The notes under the pieces: generated by a model | Told to the model about the DNA's origin: nothing | Seen by the model: the letters and a program-made list of their open reading frames with translations, nothing else | Database searches by the model: none | Position numbers and translations under genes: made by a program | Shown here: piece by piece, positions 34,599-44,178 of the stretch | Numbering within the stretch: the stretch's first letter is position 1 | How the letters are laid out: each line of letters starts with the position of its first letter | Source of the DNA: Fodinibius sp. Rm-B-1B1-1 | GTDB lineage: Bacteria > Bacteroidota > Rhodothermia > Balneolales > Balneolaceae | Length of the DNA: 64,000 bases | Direction: 5' to 3' | Assembly (NCBI RefSeq): GCF_038594945.1 | Contig: NZ_JBCFYD010000001.1 | Location: 1,116,001 to 1,180,000, forward strand

Positions 34599-35798
34599 AT
34601 GTCCGACAATAAGAAAGAAGTCTTTTTTATTATTTTTTCGCTCTGGCTGCTGGTATTTGCATCAAGCAGTCAGATTATGATCATTGCGCCCATCCTTCCG
34701 CGCATTAGCGAACAACTTGCTGTATCAGAAGCGCTTCTGGGGACATTGGTTACTTCCTATGCCGTAATGGTTGGCATTTGTGCATTGATAACTGGTCCCA
34801 TTTCTGATAAAATTGGTCGGCGCCGAATTTTACTTATCGGTACAGGACTCATGACCTTTGCGTTATTTCTGCATGGGCTGGTATTTAATTTTGTAAGTTT
34901 TCTTTCCGTCCGTGGATTGGCAGGAGCTGCAGGCGGTATTCTCAGCGGTGCTTCCGTTTCTTATGTGGGAGATTATTTCCCCTATGAGCGTCGCGGCTGG
35001 GCTAATGGATGGATTATGAGTGGCATCGCTATGGGACAAATTTTGGGTATTCCCATTGGTACTATTTTAGCCGAGTACATGGGATTTCGAGCCCCGTTTA
35101 TTGCTTTTTCCGTTCTCATGTTGTTTGCTTTGCTGCTTATCTGGATTACTGTTCCTCAACCTAATGTACAGCTGCAGAAAGCTAAAATTACGGTGTTGGG
35201 AGCTATCAGAAAATATCTATTGATGCTTCGTAAACCTGAAATCGTTGCATCGGCTATAAGCTACTTCTTAATGTTTTTGAGTCTCTCGGTGTACGTTATT
35301 TATCTGCCGAGCTGGCTCGAAGAAACGTTTGCCGTTTCCGGCAATGAAATAGCTATGCTCTTTTTAGTAGGCGGAGTAGCAAATGTAATCACAGGTCCAC
35401 AAGCCGGGAAGCTTTCTGATTTATGGGGACGTAAAAGCATTATCATCTTTTCTTGCTTGGGATTAGCTACCGTAATGGCTTTCACGGTTCCCGCTGTTAC
35501 TTCATTCTGGGTAGCTTATATACTCTTTTTTCTGATTATGGTATTGGTAGCCATGCGCATTAGCCCATTTCAGGCATTAACGACCGAACTGGTTTCAGCC
35601 CGAAAACGCGGAACACTTATGAGCCTGCTTGTTGCTATTGGTCAGGTGGGGTATGGCTTGGGGGGTACCATTGCGGGCCCGGCTTATGTTTCCCATGGAT
35701 ATTTAAGTAACACCATTATTGGAGCCACCATGATTTTCGGGATGGCTTTTATTGTCTGGAAATACCTGCCTGAACCGGAGCTAAATAACAATCGGTAG
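34599..35798 (+). CDS. Major facilitator superfamily transporter
   Basis: This 399-residue protein has twelve predicted hydrophobic helices. The loop 2-3 motif GPISDKIGRRRILL is the MFS motif A, with a weaker copy GKLSDLWGRKSIII at the 8-9 loop. The N-terminal PILPRISEQLAVSEALLGTLVTSYAV resembles drug:H+ antiporters of the DHA1 type. Substrate unknown. A hairpin sits directly before its start. Confidence 0.9.
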   Translation: MSDNKKEVFFIIFSLWLLVFASSSQIMIIAPILPRISEQLAVSEALLGTLVTSYAVMVGICALITGPISDKIGRRRILLIGTGLMTFALFLHGLVFNFVSFLSVRGLAGAAGGILSGASVSYVGDYFPYERRGWANGWIMSGIAMGQILGIPIGTILAEYMGFRAPFIAFSVLMLFALLLIWITVPQPNVQLQKAKITVLGAIRKYLLMLRKPEIVASAISYFLMFLSLSVYVIYLPSWLEETFAVSGNEIAMLFLVGGVANVITGPQAGKLSDLWGRKSIIIFSCLGLATVMAFTVPAVTSFWVAYILFFLIMVLVAMRISPFQALTTELVSARKRGTLMSLLVAIGQVGYGLGGTIAGPAYVSHGYLSNTIIGATMIFGMAFIVWKYLPEPELNNNR

Positions 35799-35896
35799 CT
35801 TAGTCATTTAGGCTGATCTGATTTTCCGCTTTTAATTGATCTATTTTCCTTATTACTTATTCCATCATTGTTTTAGGAACTAAACATGCCTCCCAT

Positions 35897-38350
35897 ATGA
35901 ATACCGATACTACTGTGAACCCTCGTACCGGAATGGATGTCGATTCTTTTCGGGAAGATATTAAGCAGCATCTTCACTATACGTTGGCCAAAGATAAATT
36001 TTCTTCCACTGACTGGGACCACTATCGCAGCGTAGTTCTTGCGGTAATGGATCGGCTGCACGATCGATGGATTAACACACAGCAGCGGTATTATCAGAAT
36101 GAATCGAAACGGGTCTACTACCTGTCGATGGAGTACCTTATTGGCAGACTCATGGATAATATGCTCATTAACCTGGGGTTACAAGATGTGGCTGCTGAGG
36201 CTATTGAGGATGTTGGTTTTGATTATGACAAGGTTCGAGAAGCCGAAGTCGATGCGGGACTCGGTAATGGTGGACTCGGTCGCTTGGCAGCCTGTTTTTT
36301 AGATTCCATGGCTACGCTCGGTGTTCCGGCGCTGGGCTACGGTATTCGCTACGATTACGGCATTTTTGACCAGGATATTGAGGACGGCTGGCAGGTGGAG
36401 AAGCCGGATATGTGGCTGCAGTATGGGTATCCATGGAGTGTTGTTCGTCCTAAGAAGAAATATAAGGTGCAATTTTATGGGGAAACGGCTGCGAGCGAAG
36501 ATGGCAATGGCCGCCTGCATTTCGATTGGGTAAATACTCACAACGTCACGGCATTAGCCTACGATACCCCCATTCCCGGATTTCAGAATGATGTCGTCAA
36601 TAACTTGCGGCTCTGGAAAGCGACCTCGGATGAAGGCTTTGATCTGAAGAGTTTTAATCAGGGGGATTATATTGAGGCGGTGCGGAATAACCTGCTTGAG
36701 GAGAATATTTCGCGCGTGTTGTACCCAAACGACAAAGTATTTAAGGGACAGGAGCTGCGACTGAAGCAAGAGTATTTCCTGGTTTCAGCCTCGCTGCAGG
36801 ATGCGATAAATCGGTTCAAAAAGCAATTTGATGACCTGCGCAAAATTCCTGAGCAGATGGCCGTTCAGTGCAACGATACACATCCGAACTTGGCGGTTCC
36901 CGAGCTGATGCGGATGTTGATGGATCTGGAAGGGTTGGAGTGGGAGCCGGCCTGGGATATTGTGAGTAAGACAATCAATTATACCAATCATACATTAATG
37001 CCCGAGGCACTTGAAAAGTGGCCCCTTTCGTTGATGTCGAACTTGTTGCCACGTCACGTGCAGATTATCCGTGAGATTGATCGAAGATTCTTGAATTCTA
37101 TTGAGGTATCTGGTGATGATCGAGATAAGAAGAATCGCATGCGGGTTATCAGTAATGAGATGGATGCTCGTGTGCGGATGGGGAATCTTGGGATTATTGG
37201 CGCGAAGAAGGTCAATGGCGTTTCGGAGTTGCATAGCGATCTGATGAAGAAGACCATCTTTAAAGATTTTGCTGATCATTATCCGGAAAAGTTTACGAAT
37301 GTGACTAACGGCATTACCCCGCGTCGCTGGTTGCGTCAGTGTAACCGTGAACTCGCAGATTTGATTTCCGATCGCATTGGCGATGATTGGGTTACGCATC
37401 TGGATCAGCTACAAGAGGTAGAGCAATTTGCTGAGGATGAAGAGTTTCAGTCAACGTTTAAGGCCATTAAGCTGCGTAATAAACAGAAGCTGGCCGATTA
37501 TATTAAGGAAACCATGGGTGTGAGGGTTAATCCCGAATCCATTTTTGATATACAGATCAAGCGCATTCATGAGTATAAACGTCAGTTGATGGCGTTGATG
37601 CATGCTATCACGCTGTATAATCGGATTAAAGATAATCCCAATGCTGACGTAGAGCCACGAACGTTGTTGTTTGCCGGTAAAGCGGCCCCGGGATATACGA
37701 TGGCGAAGATGCATATTAAACTGATTAACAGCGTGGCAGAAGTCATTAATAACGATCCGGAGGTGGCACCCAAGCTAAAGATATTATTTCTGCCGGATTA
37801 CAGCGTGTCGCTGGCCGAAAAAATGATTCCTGCTGCGAATCTTTCAGAACAAATTTCTACGGCGGGAATGGAAGCCTCGGGGACCGGGAATATGAAGTTT
37901 GCGCTCAATGGTGCACTTACGATTGGAACGTTGGATGGGGCTAATATTGAGATTCGTGAGCAGGTTGGGAAAGAGAATATCTTTATATTTGGTCATACCG
38001 TCGACGAGATCGAGGAGGTTCGAACCAAGGGCTATAACCCGCAGGAAATTTATGAGTCGGATGAAGAGCTTAAACGCGTGATTGATCAGATTCACGAGGG
38101 GTACTTTAGTCCCGATAATCCCGATCTGTTTCATCCCGTAACCAATGCGTTATTAAATCAAGGGGATTATTTTATGGTGTTGGCTGACTATCGCAAGTAC
38201 GTAGAAAAGCAGGAAGAGGTGGAGGTTAATTATCGCGATGAGTTCGACTGGAATCGCAAAGCCATAATCAACGTCGCTAATATGGGACACTTTTCGTCGG
38301 ATCGTTCAATCAAAGATTACTGCGAGCGAATTTGGGATGTGGAGGTGTAA
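35897..38350 (+). CDS. glgP: Glycogen/starch/alpha-glucan phosphorylase
   Basis: This 817-residue enzyme releases glucose 1-phosphate from alpha-1,4-glucan. It has GNGGLGRLAACFLDS, NDTHPNLAVPEL, GITPRRWL and the PLP site EASGTGNMKFALNGAL with the Schiff-base lysine at residue 667. Length and motifs match the classical GT35 family. Together with the PpgK-like kinase it points to storage-glucan turnover in this organism, but it has no glycogen-operon neighbours here. Confidence 0.98.
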   Translation: MNTDTTVNPRTGMDVDSFREDIKQHLHYTLAKDKFSSTDWDHYRSVVLAVMDRLHDRWINTQQRYYQNESKRVYYLSMEYLIGRLMDNMLINLGLQDVAAEAIEDVGFDYDKVREAEVDAGLGNGGLGRLAACFLDSMATLGVPALGYGIRYDYGIFDQDIEDGWQVEKPDMWLQYGYPWSVVRPKKKYKVQFYGETAASEDGNGRLHFDWVNTHNVTALAYDTPIPGFQNDVVNNLRLWKATSDEGFDLKSFNQGDYIEAVRNNLLEENISRVLYPNDKVFKGQELRLKQEYFLVSASLQDAINRFKKQFDDLRKIPEQMAVQCNDTHPNLAVPELMRMLMDLEGLEWEPAWDIVSKTINYTNHTLMPEALEKWPLSLMSNLLPRHVQIIREIDRRFLNSIEVSGDDRDKKNRMRVISNEMDARVRMGNLGIIGAKKVNGVSELHSDLMKKTIFKDFADHYPEKFTNVTNGITPRRWLRQCNRELADLISDRIGDDWVTHLDQLQEVEQFAEDEEFQSTFKAIKLRNKQKLADYIKETMGVRVNPESIFDIQIKRIHEYKRQLMALMHAITLYNRIKDNPNADVEPRTLLFAGKAAPGYTMAKMHIKLINSVAEVINNDPEVAPKLKILFLPDYSVSLAEKMIPAANLSEQISTAGMEASGTGNMKFALNGALTIGTLDGANIEIREQVGKENIFIFGHTVDEIEEVRTKGYNPQEIYESDEELKRVIDQIHEGYFSPDNPDLFHPVTNALLNQGDYFMVLADYRKYVEKQEEVEVNYRDEFDWNRKAIINVANMGHFSSDRSIKDYCERIWDVEV

Positions 38351-38464
38351 AATTTAGAGATGTTATTGTTTCGGTTGAAGTGATGGCATCATTTATTCCC
38401 AGAAATTTTTGTTTAGGTGATCCTTCTTTATATTTACTTGTATGCTCAAACAAAATAAGGTCTT

Positions 38465-38887
38465 ATGGCTGATATTATTGAAAATAACCTTTTTTATTTG
38501 ACAGGTGCACTGTCACGAAAGCTAACTAATCAGGCGGATGATGTTTTTGCTACAGTGGGACTTTCTTCATCCCATGCATTACTGCTTTGGATGATAAATG
38601 ATAATCCTAATATACAGCCGAGCCAGTTGGCCAATCAGATGCAGTTGAAACCATCAACGATTACGCGGTTGGTGCAAAAGTTGGAGCGAAGGGGGTTGGT
38701 AGAAAAAAAATCGAAGGGTCGAGCAATTGCGATCCGTTGTACTGATAAAGGAGGAGGGCTGGCACAAGAGATACAGCAGAAGTGGGATCAGCTCATCCAA
38801 CAGAAAAAGGATCAGTTGGGAGACCGTTACGTGGAAGTGCTTTCGGAAATGATTGCTAATGCAATTAGTACAGTAGAAAGAGAATAA
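38465..38887 (+). CDS. MarR family transcriptional regulator
   Basis: This 140-residue protein has a winged helix: NIQPSQLANQMQLKPSTITR is the recognition helix-turn-helix, followed by LVQKLERRGLVEKKSKG and the wing RAIAIRCTDKG. N- and C-terminal helices for dimerisation are present. MarR proteins often sense phenolics, quinones or oxidants. The electrophile-type genes at 40.5-46.4 kb lie nearby but not directly adjacent, so control of them is only a hypothesis. Confidence 0.9.
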   Translation: MADIIENNLFYLTGALSRKLTNQADDVFATVGLSSSHALLLWMINDNPNIQPSQLANQMQLKPSTITRLVQKLERRGLVEKKSKGRAIAIRCTDKGGGLAQEIQQKWDQLIQQKKDQLGDRYVEVLSEMIANAISTVERE

Positions 38888-38938
38888 ATTCTATTTACTC
38901 TGTTAGAATAAAATTGATAACTATTTAAATGTAGGATT

Positions 38939-39175
38939 ATGGCTGATAAACCCAGAAGAAATGATCCTTGTCATTGTGGAAGTGGTCAAAAGTATAAGAA
39001 TTGCTGTATCGAGAAAGACAATACATCAATTATATCTGGATTAGGTGTTGTTGGACTCGTATTAATGGTTGTGCTTGGACTTTGGTTTTTAAGCTCAGCA
39101 TTGTCGAGTGGAGGTGAATCACCAGATTGTCCGGCTGGACAAACTTGGTCAGAATCGCATCAGCATTGCCACTAA
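38939..39175 (+). CDS. Free-standing SEC-C zinc motif with a transmembrane helix
   Basis: This is a 78-residue protein. Residues 1-24 are the SEC-C motif: RRNDPCHCGSGQKYKNCC, with the C-x-C-x8-C(C) metal ligands. Residues about 33-54 form one membrane helix (ISGLGVVGLVLMVVLGLWFL), and the tail SPDCPAGQTWSESHQHCH has two more cysteines and several histidines. SEC-C motifs usually end SecA, and the SecA in this window lacks one. A link to SecA is suggestive but not shown. It lies 51 bases after the MarR gene. Confidence 0.75.
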   Translation: MADKPRRNDPCHCGSGQKYKNCCIEKDNTSIISGLGVVGLVLMVVLGLWFLSSALSSGGESPDCPAGQTWSESHQHCH

Positions 39176-39194
39176 TTTTGATCCTTGTAGTTGG

Positions 39195-40478
39195 TCAGAA
39201 GTAGTAACCAATGTTAATATTAAATCGGGTATTCCAACGGGGATCGTTTGCACCAGAACCTAAGCCTTTACCAAAACTATCGGTAAGCCACGGCTGGTTT
39301 TTTCCGGAAGCAATATCAAAATAGGTGTAAACTTTGCCGGCCGTGACCATAAATCCGAGTACGTTGTGTTGGGAATCTGTAAAAGAGTCATTGACTTTAT
39401 CCAAGTAGGTATAGTTATCGTAGAAGGTGAGATTTGATACCGGTCCCCAGTCTACATCTGTAGAGTATGAAACACCGAGTACGTACATATTCCCCTCAGC
39501 AGCCACATCATATCCCGGAGTGCCATCACTTGCCGGGAATCCGTAAGCGCCCATTTGTACGACATCAACTGGGTTGCCAAGATCGTTTTGGGCATTGTGA
39601 TTATAATAGATGTATTCCACTTTTACATTAAAGTTACCGTAGGTGCCATCGAGATGTGGGGCAAAAGCGTAGTGTTCAGAAATCTCATCCAATGCACTGT
39701 TATAGATTCCCCCGTATTGTACGGAAAATCCCAATTCGGTGCTGCCCAATGAGCCGTGATCCCAGTTGTAGGCGGCACGTCCATTAAATTGACTGGTTTC
39801 TGAGTTCGACAATCCTTCATTGGGCTCAGCAATGATATCATAGGAATAACGGGCCGTGTTTTGTGGAGCAAATTGGGCAATGCCGTTGGGATCGGCCTGC
39901 ATAAAATAGGCCAAGTGAAAATTCCAGTTATCATGCGAGGTGGTAAGTTTGAATCCCATGTCGTGATCGTCTTCCAGTCCCAAGTAATAGGGAAGTTGAA
40001 ACCACCAGTTATGAGAGGCATATTGCAGTAGTCCAAATGGAACCTGGGTAACGCCGACCTGTAGATTGGTTTGGTTTGAAAAGTCATAACCCAGCCAACC
40101 CTGCTTGATAAAATGTGTGCCAAAAGTTGGATAAAAGCGGTACTCCAAATTTATATTGATGCCTTCGGCGCGTCCTTCCACGTTGAGACGCCACATATCA
40201 AAAGTAAATTCGCTGTCTGTTTCACTGATAGATCCGCCATAATCCTCAAGATACAAGTTATAGCGTAGTGCACCTCCAAGTGATAAATAGTTACTGGTAT
40301 CTTCATTAGCCACTGTTAGTACACCGGAGTCCAGGATGGAAGGGCCAGAATCTCCTTGCTCATCATTATCAGTAAAGGCCAAGGCTGAGGATGAAAAGAA
40401 AATGAGAAGTCCAAAAAGTATTGAAAGAAATGAACGAAGTGAGGGTGCAGAGTTAGTGATAAATGATTTTATATCCAT
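39195..40478 (-). CDS. Porin-like outer-membrane beta-barrel protein
   Basis: This 427-residue protein has an N-terminal signal segment (SFLSILFGLLIFFSSSALA). The mature part is composed of alternating amphipathic strands rich in Tyr, Trp and Phe (LEYRFYPTFGTHF, AYFMQADPNG, YNFNVKV-like units) and ends in the aromatic residue F (NINIGYYF), typical of outer-membrane proteins recognised by BamA. It resembles OprO/OprP-type porins loosely. The substrate is unknown. It is convergent with the SEC-C gene and in line with the Kef-type antiporter upstream on the minus strand. Confidence 0.75.
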   Translation of the reverse strand: MDIKSFITNSAPSLRSFLSILFGLLIFFSSSALAFTDNDEQGDSGPSILDSGVLTVANEDTSNYLSLGGALRYNLYLEDYGGSISETDSEFTFDMWRLNVEGRAEGININLEYRFYPTFGTHFIKQGWLGYDFSNQTNLQVGVTQVPFGLLQYASHNWWFQLPYYLGLEDDHDMGFKLTTSHDNWNFHLAYFMQADPNGIAQFAPQNTARYSYDIIAEPNEGLSNSETSQFNGRAAYNWDHGSLGSTELGFSVQYGGIYNSALDEISEHYAFAPHLDGTYGNFNVKVEYIYYNHNAQNDLGNPVDVVQMGAYGFPASDGTPGYDVAAEGNMYVLGVSYSTDVDWGPVSNLTFYDNYTYLDKVNDSFTDSQHNVLGFMVTAGKVYTYFDIASGKNQPWLTDSFGKGLGSGANDPRWNTRFNINIGYYF

Positions 40479-40577
40479 AACATATCCCCAACTTTATTTG
40501 AATTCCCAGATATAGCTTACAAAAATTGGGATCTAATAATTCAAATAGTTCCCAGAAACTTTGATGCTAAGAAGCGT

Positions 40578-42152
40578 TTACGGAGTGGAAAAATCTGGAT
40601 CCAAAACAGTATCGCCGGGATTTATTTCATCCGAAAGACTTAGTTCTGCAAGTTTTTGCCCAGCTTGGGTGATGGGGATACAAACTGCGCTGGCACCGGC
40701 TTCGCTGAGTTCATGAAGTTCATCTTCTTGAGAGGTAAGGGCAATAATAGTTCCGTGGTAGCCATTTGATCGGAGATACTTTGTGGCATTGAGTTTGGCT
40801 TCTTTAGTTCCTATCGCCAATATTACTGATTTTATATGGCTTAGATCAATTTTTTGCCAAAGCTCAATATCCTGCATATCGCCATAGATAACACGTCGTC
40901 CATCTTCGATATTTTGCTGGATACGAGCTGGGTCGATATCCATTCCAACCACGTGTTTTGCTGATTGCCTTAGCCTATCATAAGCGGCCTGACCGGCATT
41001 ACCCATCCCGATAATCAAATATTCGGCTGACCCAAGTGATACAGTTTGCTGGTCGGGGTGGCGTACATCACGTTCAAATTGTATGAGAAAAGATTCCATT
41101 TTTTGCCAAAGTTCTTCTTCCCAGATAGCAAGGGGAGCATTTACTGCAAAGGAAATAGCTGTTAGCAAAGCAAAAGCTACTACGACACCCGAAGGTATAA
41201 ACCCGGCGGATGCCGCTACAGTTCCGGCAATGAGGGTAAATTCGCTGTATGAGGAAAGTGAGATAGTGGCAATAAATGAGGTTCGCGCTCGGAGTTTGAA
41301 CGCTACCATTAGCCCAAAAAAGAGGATAGATTTGAGCGGTAAGATTGCCAGTGCTGCTAAGGCAAGATAAAAATCTTGTAATGCGGGAAGGCCGGTTAAT
41401 CCTACTTCAAGGAAGAATCCGACCAGGAATGCTTCTTTAATTCCCCAGAGTTTTTTTGAGAGTTCATCGGCAACATCGTGTCCTGATAACAGCATTCCTG
41501 CAATGAGTGCTCCAAGTTCAGAAGAGAGTCCCAATTCTTCAAATAACGAGCCTCCGCCAACGGCCAGCATCAATCCAAATAAAAGTTTGAGCTCTTCTTC
41601 GTTGGCAAGCTCTATAATCTTGATAACAGCCGGACGAATAAGCGGGAGTCCAAGTAGTGCAAGGCTCCAGGGAGATGGGGCAGTGCCGCTGGTAAGCCCT
41701 AAAATTACGATTGCCACAATATCTTGAAGGATAAGAATCCCGATAGCCACACGTCCGTGGAAAGCGCCCAGCTCATTTCGTCGTTCCAGGTTTTTAGCTG
41801 TTAATACGGTGCTCGAGAATCCCAACACGATACTGATAATGATAGCCGCAGTAATACTATATCCAAGAAGTATAGCAACGGGGAGAAAAATAGCTGTGCT
41901 TACAACCAAGTGGATACCGCCGGTACCGAGTACTTCCGAGCGGATAATGTTTTTGAGACGAAGATGAAGACCCACGGTAAAAAGCAGAAATAAGACGCCC
42001 AGATGTGCTATTTCGTGAAGTGCAGTTCCAGCTTCATAGCCATAAGCCGATAATGCTCCGCCCGCTACGAGATAACCGACCAGTGGCGGCAGCTTGATGC
42101 GCGAAAAGAGCATTCCAAACACAAAGGCCATCCCAATCCAGACAATATCCAT
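40578..42152 (-). CDS. Kef-type (CPA2) cation:proton antiporter with TrkA-N domain
   Basis: Residues 1 to about 375 form a Na+/H+ exchanger domain with 12-13 helices (LVGYLVAGGALSAYG, SSTVLTAKNLERRNELG, DIVAIVILGL). The rest is a RCK/TrkA-N Rossmann domain starting YLIIGMGNAGQAAYDRLR. This is the architecture of KefB/KefC and YbaL. Such transporters release K+ and acidify the cytoplasm when electrophiles (via glutathione adducts in enterics) are sensed. Whether this one is gated by a thiol adduct cannot be seen here. It sits next to quinone-detoxifying enzymes. Confidence 0.92.
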   Translation of the reverse strand: MDIVWIGMAFVFGMLFSRIKLPPLVGYLVAGGALSAYGYEAGTALHEIAHLGVLFLLFTVGLHLRLKNIIRSEVLGTGGIHLVVSTAIFLPVAILLGYSITAAIIISIVLGFSSTVLTAKNLERRNELGAFHGRVAIGILILQDIVAIVILGLTSGTAPSPWSLALLGLPLIRPAVIKIIELANEEELKLLFGLMLAVGGGSLFEELGLSSELGALIAGMLLSGHDVADELSKKLWGIKEAFLVGFFLEVGLTGLPALQDFYLALAALAILPLKSILFFGLMVAFKLRARTSFIATISLSSYSEFTLIAGTVAASAGFIPSGVVVAFALLTAISFAVNAPLAIWEEELWQKMESFLIQFERDVRHPDQQTVSLGSAEYLIIGMGNAGQAAYDRLRQSAKHVVGMDIDPARIQQNIEDGRRVIYGDMQDIELWQKIDLSHIKSVILAIGTKEAKLNATKYLRSNGYHGTIIALTSQEDELHELSEAGASAVCIPITQAGQKLAELSLSDEINPGDTVLDPDFSTP

Positions 42153-42415
42153 TATTTAATGATACTTAGAAGAGTTATGAATTTTAGGTTTTAAATCGAG
42201 TGAACCGATATGCTGAATTATAATTACCTCAATATCAGCGATAAAGCAATAGACCAATCTAAATTACTACAAATGAATTTTATTAATTTTAGCCTGCCGG
42301 TTTATCATCAGCTAAGAAATTATATTCCACTGAAACCTCTAATCCCAAAGTCCACTTTTGATCCTGTTCGAAGACTGCCGACATATCAAGAGTAGAAAGT
42401 GATGTGCTCATAAAA

Positions 42416-43093
42416 TTAGTCGGTTTCAAGAATATGATTTATGATTTGCTGTGCATGCTCGATCTCATCTTTATTGACGGTGTGCCCCATCCCTACATAA
42501 ATTTTCTTGGTGACATCAGCGCTAAGCTTCTCAAAGACTTCTTCAGTAATGTCCACACGCCCCTGTGGAATATGTGGGTCACGGTCGCTGCATCCCAGAA
42601 ATACCGGTGTTTGTTCCAGCGATCCCTGGTAATTGTCGGGATCCACTTCTTCACCAATCAGTCCGCCACTGAATCCGACTACACCTCCAAAACGCTGTGG
42701 GTGACGAGCGGCAAATTCAGTCGTGAGACACGCACCCTGTGAAAACCCAAGCAGTATAATCTTTGCTGTAGGGATACCGGCTTCATTTAACTCAGATATC
42801 TGATCAAAAATAGCCTGCAATCCGCTTTTGATACCCGGCTGATTCATCTCTTTGGGAGCCAGAAATGACCGTGGATACCACGTATGTCTATTGGCTTGTA
42901 TAGCCCGATAGTGGATATTATTGCCCTCAAACTCATCCGCAAACATCATCATGCTTTGCGCAGATGCGCCACGTCCGTGAATAAAAATCATTGCCATTTC
43001 GGCATTATTGATTTTTGCTCCACTGGTCACTACTTCTTGATTTTGATGTGGGCCGTTAAAAGGGGTTTCGGGACCGATTCGGAATAAAGACAT
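42416..43093 (-). CDS. Alpha/beta hydrolase, carboxylesterase/MhqD-like
   Basis: This 225-residue protein has the phospholipase/carboxylesterase fold: FIHGRGASAQSM with the oxyanion region, nucleophile in LGFSQGACL, Asp in GCSDRDPHIP and His in GMGHTV. This group includes Bacillus MhqD (YodD), encoded with a ring-cleaving dioxygenase in the mhqNOD operon. Its neighbour upstream on the same strand is such a dioxygenase, which supports a role in hydrolysing quinone-derived products. The size matches MhqD. Confidence 0.87.
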   Translation of the reverse strand: MSLFRIGPETPFNGPHQNQEVVTSGAKINNAEMAMIFIHGRGASAQSMMMFADEFEGNNIHYRAIQANRHTWYPRSFLAPKEMNQPGIKSGLQAIFDQISELNEAGIPTAKIILLGFSQGACLTTEFAARHPQRFGGVVGFSGGLIGEEVDPDNYQGSLEQTPVFLGCSDRDPHIPQGRVDITEEVFEKLSADVTKKIYVGMGHTVNKDEIEHAQQIINHILETD

Positions 43094-43148
43094 CGTGATT
43101 TTTTAATTATATATAGTAAATAAATTGTTGTATTCAATCTCCCTAAAT

Positions 43149-43166
43149 CCCTCTTTTCTAAGAGGG
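43149..43166. repeat. Short hairpin between dioxygenase and hydrolase genes
   Basis: CCCTCTT (43149-43155) pairs with AAGAGGG (43160-43166) around the loop TTCT. It lies between the two minus-strand genes, downstream of the dioxygenase stop. It may attenuate read-through or be a dispersed repeat; no strong T-run follows on the minus strand. Confidence 0.45.
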
Positions 43167-43243
43167 GTTGTTATTTTGTCTCAGATTAGGTTAAGAAGTT
43201 CCTCTTTGGAGAAGGAAAATTGACAGTTTTTACTATCACATTT

Positions 43244-44173
43244 TTACGTTTTTATCGGCGGTAAGGCCGATTCAATTTGGTCTCGTTTAGACTCGTGCCA
43301 AGGTGTAAGTTCTAATATTTCGGACTGATCTTTTGATTTATCTGCGTTAACAAAATAGCCCGGTCCATTCGTGGCCATCTCAAATAACACGCCGCCGGGC
43401 GTGCGATAATAGACCGATTTAAAAAAGTGACGGTCAATAATTTCGGTAGGTTGCAGCCCTTTTCGAATTACTTCAAACCGCATATTTGTTAAGTCCTCTT
43501 CATCCTCACTTTGAAAGGCTACGTGATGTACAATTCCAGCCCCATTTCGTCCCGGCAGATTGTCAACCTCTTCAATAATAAGGCTGTGTCCCAGCCGGCT
43601 TTCTGTTTCATAAAGCGTGCGATTGTTCTCCGTTTGCGTTTTTTTAAAACCTAAAATAGTGGTTAATAGTTCTTCCGTTTCTTCGACCTGATCCAGCTTA
43701 AGTGTTGTACTCCAGAATCCCTGGATCTGATGCTCCTCAGGAACGGGAGATTGATCCCAGCTTTGCCGTTTATCATCATAATCAAAAACTAAGTGTAACT
43801 GCAATCCGTCGGGATCCTCAAACGAAATATGGGTTTTCCCAAAGCGAGTAAAGGGATCGCTGTGGTAGATGTTCTGTTCTTTTAGATGATTTTGCCAATA
43901 GTCCTGTGAGTCATTAGGCACGGCCAGTGAAATTTCAGTTGCTTCACCGGATCCGGGAGTGCCTTGTCGTGCTCCTGGCCAGGGGAAGAAGGTCAGGCTG
44001 GAACCCGGGTTTCCATCCGCATTGGCATAAAAAAGATGATACTTGGTAGGATCATCCTGGTTGACGGTCTTTTTAACCATTCGCATGCCCAATTTTTTGA
44101 CATAAAAATCATAGTTATCCTGTGGATCGCTGGCTATAACGGAAATGTGATGTAATCCTCTGTGCTGTGACAT
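43244..44173 (-). CDS. Ring-cleaving dioxygenase, glyoxalase superfamily, MhqO-like (copy 1)
   Basis: This 309-residue protein has two tandem vicinal-oxygen-chelate modules. Each half shows expected ligand motifs: HHISVIASDP in the first, and HHVAFQSEDEED and VLFEMATNGPG in the second (His and Glu iron ligands). It matches the Bacillus MhqO/MhqA/CatE-like family, which opens hydroquinone rings. The next gene upstream on the strand is a paralogue of identical length; only 5 bases separate them, so they share a transcript. Confidence 0.92.
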   Translation of the reverse strand: MSQHRGLHHISVIASDPQDNYDFYVKKLGMRMVKKTVNQDDPTKYHLFYANADGNPGSSLTFFPWPGARQGTPGSGEATEISLAVPNDSQDYWQNHLKEQNIYHSDPFTRFGKTHISFEDPDGLQLHLVFDYDDKRQSWDQSPVPEEHQIQGFWSTTLKLDQVEETEELLTTILGFKKTQTENNRTLYETESRLGHSLIIEEVDNLPGRNGAGIVHHVAFQSEDEEDLTNMRFEVIRKGLQPTEIIDRHFFKSVYYRTPGGVLFEMATNGPGYFVNADKSKDQSEILELTPWHESKRDQIESALPPIKT

Positions 44174-44178
44174 AATTT

